Position numbers and translations under genes: made by a program. The notes under the pieces are model-generated. The model saw nothing but the letters and a program-made list of their open reading frames with translations. It was not told the DNA's origin and searched no databases. Positions 59,442 to 64,000 of a DNA stretch of 64,000 bases are shown piece after piece (within the stretch, counting starts at the first letter, position 1; each line of letters starts with the position of its first letter). This stretch comes from Escherichia sp. ESNIH1 (GTDB taxonomy: Bacteria; Pseudomonadota; Gammaproteobacteria; Enterobacterales; Enterobacteriaceae). Location: positions 62,001 to 126,000 of the forward strand of contig PQKR01000005.1 of NCBI GenBank assembly GCA_002918705.1. Direction: 5' to 3'.

Positions 59442-61496
59442 ATGCGCAACGTATTTTCAGTACCAGGCTTTTTACACGGTGCAGATTACAACCCCGATCA
59501 GTGGTTGCATCAGCCAGGCATTATCGAGCAGGACATTGCGATGATGAAAGAGGCGCGCTGCAACGTGATGTCGGTGGGTATATTTAGCTGGTCAACCCTG
59601 GAGCCTGAAGAGGGCCGCTATCAGTTCGCCTGGCTGGATGAGGTGCTCGATAAACTTTATGCCAATGGTATCTCTGTTTTTCTGGCGACGCCCAGTGGCG
59701 CAAGGCCTGCCTGGGTATCGGAAAAATATCCGGAGGTATTAAGAACCAATAGCGATCGCACCCGGAACCTGCACGGCGAGCGGCATAATCACTGCTACTC
59801 CTCACCTGCCTACCTACGGCTGACGGGAAAGATAAACGCGCAGCTGGCGAGGCGCTACGCGAATCACCCGGCGGTGCTGGCCTGGCATATCTCCAATGAA
59901 TATGGCGGGGAGTGCCACTGCGAGATCTGCCAGGAAAGCTTTCGCGGCTGGCTGAAGGAGAAATATCAGAGCCTGGAAAACCTGAACCGGCGCTGGTGGA
60001 GCACCTTCTGGAGCCACGAATATAGCAGCTGGAGCCAGATCTACTCCCCGGGGCCGCTGGGAGAGCAGTCGGTGCATGCCCTGAACCTTGACTGGCGACG
60101 CTTCGTCACTGAACAGGTGGCGCTATTCTGTCGCCATGAGATAGAGGCCGTAAAATCCTTTAACCCGGCGCTGCCGGCGACAACGAATTTTCACGGCGCG
60201 TTTTATGATTACGATTACTGGCGTCTGGCCCAGGAGATCGATTTTGTCTCCTGGGACAGCTACCCGGAGTGGCATCAGCGTCGGGATCAGCAGGCGCTTG
60301 CCTCTTACACCGCCTTTACGTTTGATCTGATGCGTAGCCTGAAGCCCGGCTTACCGTTTCTGCTAATGGAGTCGACGCCTGGCGCAACCAACTGGCAGCC
60401 GATCAGCAAGTTGAAAAAACCGGGAATGCATCTGCTCTCGGCCCTGCAGGCGGTGGCGCACGGCTCTGGCTCGGTGCAATATTTTCAGTGGCGTAAAAGC
60501 CGTGGCTCCAGCGAGAAGCTGCACGGCGCGGTGGTCGATCATGTCGGGCACCTCAACACGCGGGTGGGGCAGGATGTTAAACAGGTTGGCGCTGCGCTTG
60601 AGAAACTAGCCGATGCGGCAGGGAGCGATTACCGGGCCGAGGTAGCCATTGTTTACGACTGGGATAACCGCTGGGCGGTGAACGATGCGGCGGGGCCGCG
60701 CAACAGCGGAATCAAATTCGAAGAGACCGTGCATAAGCACTACCAAGCGCTGTGGCAGCAAAATATTCAGGTAGATATTGTCTCTCAGCGCGCCGACATC
60801 AGCCGGTATCGCGTGATTGTTGCCCCTATGCTCTATATGGTCAACGCGGCGTTTGCCGACCGGGTGAACCAATTCGTTGCCGCAGGCGGCATCTTTATTG
60901 CCACCTACTGGTCAGGGATCGTTAACGAGGACGATCTCTGTTACACCACCGGCTTCCCTGGTCCGCTGCGGGACGTTTTAGGCATCTGGTCAGAAGAGAT
61001 CGACAGCCTGTACGACGGTGAAACGAACCAGATCAAGATGACGGCTGCATCGTGGGGTGACGCAACTCGCGACTATACCTGTCTTGAACTGTGCGATCTG
61101 ATCCATACCGAAGGAGCAGAGGTGCTGGGCGTTTATCAGCAGGACTTCTACCAGGGCAGGCCGGCCGTCACCCGTAATCGCTACGGCAAAGGAGAGGCAT
61201 ACTATTTGGCAGCCAGAACCGGAAGCGATTTTCTGACGGACTTCTACCAGACGATCGCGGGCACACACGAGCTATCAGCCTGCACGACGCTGCGCCTGCC
61301 GCACGGGGCGGTAGCAACCGTCAGAGAGCAGGATGGCAAGCGGTATATCTTTGTGCAGAACTTTAGCGAGCGGCCTGTAACGCTGGATCTGGCCCAGGAA
61401 GCCGGGCCGCTTGAGGCGCTGCTAAATACTGGCGAGCGGCAGGAGCAGCGGTACGCGCTGCCCGCCTTTGGCGTCGAGGTCTTTCTGGCGGAGTAA
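59442..61496 (+). CDS. Beta-galactosidase, glycoside hydrolase family 42
   Basis: GH42 enzymes cleave terminal beta-galactosides, usually short oligosaccharides, in the cytoplasm. The 684-residue protein starts MRNVFSVPGFLHGADYNPDQ. The acid/base is Glu153 in HISNEYGGECHC and the nucleophile Glu310 in LLMESTPGATNW. Cysteines 118, 158, 160 and 163 match the zinc cluster of many GH42 enzymes. A trimerisation domain and a small C-terminal beta domain follow. No signal peptide is seen, so the substrate must be imported, most simply by the symporter upstream. It is unrelated to LacZ (GH2). Confidence 0.94.
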   Translation: MRNVFSVPGFLHGADYNPDQWLHQPGIIEQDIAMMKEARCNVMSVGIFSWSTLEPEEGRYQFAWLDEVLDKLYANGISVFLATPSGARPAWVSEKYPEVLRTNSDRTRNLHGERHNHCYSSPAYLRLTGKINAQLARRYANHPAVLAWHISNEYGGECHCEICQESFRGWLKEKYQSLENLNRRWWSTFWSHEYSSWSQIYSPGPLGEQSVHALNLDWRRFVTEQVALFCRHEIEAVKSFNPALPATTNFHGAFYDYDYWRLAQEIDFVSWDSYPEWHQRRDQQALASYTAFTFDLMRSLKPGLPFLLMESTPGATNWQPISKLKKPGMHLLSALQAVAHGSGSVQYFQWRKSRGSSEKLHGAVVDHVGHLNTRVGQDVKQVGAALEKLADAAGSDYRAEVAIVYDWDNRWAVNDAAGPRNSGIKFEETVHKHYQALWQQNIQVDIVSQRADISRYRVIVAPMLYMVNAAFADRVNQFVAAGGIFIATYWSGIVNEDDLCYTTGFPGPLRDVLGIWSEEIDSLYDGETNQIKMTAASWGDATRDYTCLELCDLIHTEGAEVLGVYQQDFYQGRPAVTRNRYGKGEAYYLAARTGSDFLTDFYQTIAGTHELSACTTLRLPHGAVATVREQDGKRYIFVQNFSERPVTLDLAQEAGPLEALLNTGERQEQRYALPAFGVEVFLAE

Positions 61497-61503
61497 TCTC
61501 AAC

Positions 61504-61576
61504 GCCGGGCAGCACTGCGTTTGCCCGGCCTACGATGTGGTATCCAGGCCCGGTAAGCGTAGCGCCACCGGGCGTT
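61504..61576. repeat. REP pair between the beta-galactosidase gene and tusA
   Basis: Two inverted units (GCCGGGCAGCACTGCG and AGCGCCACCGGGCG) mark the right boundary of the accessory block and overlap the last bases of tusA. Confidence 0.85.
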
Positions 61577-61823
61577 ATAACTGCCCTTTACGTAACAGGT
61601 AATGGTAGGGCAGCGTCTCTACCTGCTGGGCTACTAGCTCATGCTCCATAAAGCGACAAAAGCCGGGAATATCACGCGTAGTGGCGGGATCGTCGGCGAT
61701 AATTAACAGGGTTTCCCCGGCCTGCATGGTGCGTACGGTTTTGCGCACCATCATCACGGGTTCCGGGCAGCGCAGCCCCTGCGCATCAAGAGTATGGTCA
61801 GGGCTGGAGAAAAGATCGGTCAT
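61575..61823 (-). CDS. tusA: Sulfur carrier protein TusA
   Basis: TusA accepts sulfur from IscS as a persulfide and passes it to TusBCD for 2-thiouridine in tRNA; it also affects molybdenum cofactor and iron-sulfur supply. The 82-residue protein starts [20 protein letters not shown], with the active Cys19 in the [12 protein letters not shown] motif. An ATG two codons upstream (61829) is possible. It is divergent from yhhQ. Confidence 0.96.
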   Translation of the reverse strand: MTDLFSSPDHTLDAQGLRCPEPVMMVRKTVRTMQAGETLLIIADDPATTRDIPGFCRFMEHELVAQQVETLPYHYLLRKGQL

Positions 61824-61990
61824 TTTCATCTCACACAGTCAAAAACCGCTGTAGTTTACGCCGCGATTATCGCAAAGCAAACCAGGTTAACGATTGCGTG
61901 CATTTTAACCATTGCAAAGCGTAGTGAAAGCAGTATGATGCGGCGGTTCAAATTGGGTTCCCTCACCCCAACTCCTAAAAAGGTCACAAT

Positions 61991-62656
61991 ATGACGCAGT
62001 TCTCGCAATCGCAGCGCACGAAGGCGCTGTTCTGGCTATCGCTTTTTCATCTGCTGGTGATCACCTCCAGCAACTACCTGGTACAGCTGCCGATCTCGGT
62101 GTTTGGTTTCCATACCACCTGGGGCGCGTTTAGCTTTCCGTTTATTTTTCTCGCCACCGACCTGACCGTGCGTATTTTTGGCGCACCGCTCGCCCGGCGG
62201 ATCATCTTTGCCGTCATGATCCCGGCGCTGATTATCTCCTATATCGTCTCGTCGCTGTTTTATATGGGCAGTTGGCAGGGCTTTGGCGCGCTGGCACATT
62301 TTAACCTGTTCGTCGCTCGCATCGCCGCTGCCAGCTTTATGGCCTACACCCTGGGGCAGATCCTCGACGTGCGCGTCTTCAACCGCCTGCGTCAGAATCG
62401 CCGCTGGTGGCTCGCCCCAACCGTCTCTACCGTATTCGGTAACGCCAGCGATACCGTCGCCTTCTTCTTTATTGCCTTCTGGCGTAGTCCGGACGCGTTT
62501 ATGGCCCAGCACTGGGCCGAAATCGCGCTGGTGGACTACAGCTTTAAGGTGCTTATCAGCATTCTATTCTTCCTGCCGATGTATGGCGTATTGCTGAATA
62601 TGTGCCTGAAAAGACTGGCGGATAAATCTGAAATTTCCGCGTTGCAGGCCAGTTAA
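61991..62656 (+). CDS. yhhQ: Queuosine precursor transporter YhhQ
   Basis: YhhQ is an inner-membrane importer of 7-cyano-7-deazaguanine (preQ0) for tRNA queuosine synthesis. The 221-residue protein has about six spans, with LVQLPISVFGFHTTWGAFSF, FLATDLTVRIFGAPLARRII and STVFGNASDTVAFFFIAFWR as family segments. ATG 61991 follows an AAAAAGG sequence. It is followed by dcrB 72 bases later. Confidence 0.95.
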   Translation: MTQFSQSQRTKALFWLSLFHLLVITSSNYLVQLPISVFGFHTTWGAFSFPFIFLATDLTVRIFGAPLARRIIFAVMIPALIISYIVSSLFYMGSWQGFGALAHFNLFVARIAAASFMAYTLGQILDVRVFNRLRQNRRWWLAPTVSTVFGNASDTVAFFFIAFWRSPDAFMAQHWAEIALVDYSFKVLISILFFLPMYGVLLNMCLKRLADKSEISALQAS

Positions 62657-62728
62657 AGGTACGCTTCTCAACTTGTGATAAGATGGGCCTATGAGCCGTT
62701 TTGGCCGTTTATCGAAAGGAAGAAGTCA

Positions 62729-63286
62729 ATGCGCAATCTGGTTAAGTACGTCGGGATTGGCCTGCTGGTGTTGGGGCTGGCGGCCTGTGATAACAACGAC
62801 ACGAAAACGCCTGCGCAGGGCGCTGCGTCGGAAAGCAATGCAACCGGCCAACCGGTAACCCTGCTGGACGGTAAGGTCACCTTCTCCCTGCCTGCCGACA
62901 TGAGCGATCAGAGCGGCAAGCTGGGTACCCAGGCGAACAACATGCACGTCTACTCTGACGCCACCGGCCAGAAAGCGGTGATCGTGATTGCTGGGGATAA
63001 CACCAATGAAGAGCTGCCGGTGCTGGCGAAACGCCTGGAAGAGCAGCAGCGTAGCCGCGATCCGCAGCTGCAGGTGGTGACCAATAAATCTATCGAGGTT
63101 AAGGGCCACACGCTGCAGCAGCTGGACAGCATCATCTCCGCGAAAGGCCAGACCGCCTGGTCCTCCGTGGTGCTGGGTAAGGTTGATGGTAAGCTGCTGA
63201 CTATCCAGGTGACGCTGCCGGCGGAAAACCAGCAGCAGGCGCAGAGCGCAGCAGAGAATATTATCAACACCATCGTGATTAACTAA
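62729..63286 (+). CDS. dcrB: Lipoprotein DcrB
   Basis: DcrB is an envelope lipoprotein known from phage C1 and C6 adsorption and later linked to membrane lipoprotein homeostasis. The 185-residue precursor starts [20 protein letters not shown], so the lipobox cysteine is residue 20. The mature part ([20 protein letters not shown] onward) is highly conserved. The open frame begins earlier at 62675, but AAGGAAG before ATG 62729 and the lipobox fix the start. An intrinsic terminator for it lies beyond a REP unit, inside the end of yhhS. Confidence 0.96.
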   Translation: MRNLVKYVGIGLLVLGLAACDNNDTKTPAQGAASESNATGQPVTLLDGKVTFSLPADMSDQSGKLGTQANNMHVYSDATGQKAVIVIAGDNTNEELPVLAKRLEEQQRSRDPQLQVVTNKSIEVKGHTLQQLDSIISAKGQTAWSSVVLGKVDGKLLTIQVTLPAENQQQAQSAAENIINTIVIN

Positions 63287-63296
63287 TTGTGTATAA

Positions 63297-63326
63297 CGCC
63301 CGGCGGCGCGCTGCGTGCCGGGCCTA
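63297..63326. repeat. REP unit between dcrB and yhhS
   Basis: One palindromic unit (CGCCCGGCGGCG and GTGCCGGGCCTAC) fills the convergent gap. Confidence 0.75.
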
Positions 63327-64000
63327 CGATTCTGAAACGGTCTCCAGCGGAGGCCGTTTTTTTAACTTCAGCGTCAGAAGTAGTGCCACCGCCACCAGCC
63401 CGGCCGCCGGTCCGGTTATGCCCAGGGCCAGATCCATGAATACCGTATAGGTCGCCAGCGCCGCACCCTGGTTCTGCTGCGGCACCGCTTTGACCGCCAC
63501 GACACCCAGCGCCGGGAAGACCAGCGAGAATCCCGCCCCCGCCAGCAGCACACCCACTTTCGCCATCCACGGCGCAGAGGCGAGGCCGGTAAGTATCAAT
63601 CCCAGCGTCTCAACCGCAAAGCAGATCAGCGCTACGTTGAGGCCGCCTAACCGGCTGATGCCGTTCGGGAAAAAGAGCCGCGCACCGATAAAGGCACAGC
63701 TAAAGAGGGTCAAAGCAAAGGCCGCGCCATCCCAGCCTTTGGCATCGTAGAAAAGGGTAATAAAAGTGGCGATAACGCCGAACCCGGCCGAGCCCAGCGC
63801 CAGCGCCATCCCATAGAGCCAGATGCGCCCCAGCACGTCGCGAAACGGCAGCGGCTTGCCTTTGCTCACCTTCACCGCCGGACGGGTCAGAGCAAAGAGA
63901 AACGCCACCAGCGCCACGGCCATAACGGTGAGGGCCAGCCCGGTGAGGCCAACGTAGTGGAAGCAGAGCACCCCCAGCGGCGCGCCAAGCGCCATCGCAC
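63324..64000 (-). CDS. yhhS: MFS transporter YhhS, C-terminal part, 5' end beyond the window
   Basis: YhhS is a major-facilitator protein of the arabinose-efflux type with no settled substrate. The window holds about 225 codons (AMALGAPLGVLCFHYVGLTG to LETVSES), open at base 64000; the full protein is about 400 residues. Conserved stretches are GSAGFGVIATFITLFYDAKG and GFSLVFPALGVVAVKAVPQQ. Near the end, GITGPAAGLV runs straight into AVALLLTLKLKKRP. E. coli YhhS has about 19 more residues at this point as I recall, so one membrane segment seems lost. The ATG at 63995 is internal, not the start. Confidence 0.9.
   Translation of the reverse strand, partial: AMALGAPLGVLCFHYVGLTGLALTVMAVALVAFLFALTRPAVKVSKGKPLPFRDVLGRIWLYGMALALGSAGFGVIATFITLFYDAKGWDGAAFALTLFSCAFIGARLFFPNGISRLGGLNVALICFAVETLGLILTGLASAPWMAKVGVLLAGAGFSLVFPALGVVAVKAVPQQNQGAALATYTVFMDLALGITGPAAGLVAVALLLTLKLKKRPPLETVSES
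63336..63363 (+). terminator. Intrinsic terminator of dcrB inside the yhhS 3' end
   Basis: On the plus strand AACGGTCTCC, loop AGC and GGAGGCCGTT form a 10-bp stem with one T-G pair, followed by seven Ts. It lies within the last 15 codons of the convergent yhhS gene, where it encodes part of the LKKRPPLETVS tail. Confidence 0.85.

Overview
The window is chromosomal DNA of a member of the Enterobacteriaceae. Nearly every gene can be matched by recalled protein sequence to the E. coli malQ-to-yhhS stretch (about 76-77 min on the K-12 map), in the same order and orientation. Several blocks found in E. coli are missing and several are added, so this is a relative in the Enterobacter/Klebsiella/Leclercia direction rather than E. 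coli or Salmonella. I cannot name the species from sequence alone. Palindromic REP units lie in many of the intergenic gaps, and one ERIC element is present, which also fits this family.

Layout. 1-7.3 kb: maltose regulon (malQ cut by the window edge, malP, and divergent malT). 7.3-11.1 kb: glycerol-3-phosphate genes (glpR, glpG, glpE, divergent glpD); the rtcBAR block that separates malT from glpR in E. coli is absent. 11.2-20.6 kb: glycogen operon glgBXCAP. 20.8-22.7 kb: asd and yhgN. 22.8-25.8 kb: gluconate genes gntU, gntK, gntR. 25.9-31.0 kb: yhhW, yhhX, the iron-stress sRNA gene ryhB, yhhY, ggt, yhhA. 31.0-36.0 kb: ugpBAECQ with Pho boxes. 36.1-36.8 kb: an inserted Phd/Doc toxin-antitoxin pair. 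36.8-43.8 kb: the branched-chain amino-acid uptake genes livKHMGF and livJ with panM between them; livK carries a one-base frameshift. 44.0-46.3 kb: a PuuE/GabT-like aminotransferase, then rpoH. 46.6-49.8 kb: ftsYEX. 49.9-53.8 kb: rsmD, yhhL, yhhN, zntA (yhhM absent). 53.9-61.5 kb: an accessory carbohydrate block between zntA and tusA. 61.6-64.0 kb: tusA, yhhQ, dcrB and the 3' part of yhhS.

The most novel part is the 53.9-61.5 kb block. It holds a three-gene TRAP transporter (DctP, DctQ, DctM types), a LacI-family repressor whose recognition helix is like that of the lac repressor, and a divergent pair made of a LacY/CscB-family proton symporter and a GH42 beta-galactosidase. It looks like an alternative lac system built from non-lacZ parts, with two different transporters possibly under one repressor. 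Other points worth attention are the livK frameshift, an apparent in-frame deletion near the 3' end of yhhS, the Phd/Doc insertion, a hairpin-bearing spacer between glgC and glgA, and a 14-bp-stem hairpin between ftsX and rpoH.

Comparisons with E. coli rest on memory of its proteins and gene order, not on a database search.
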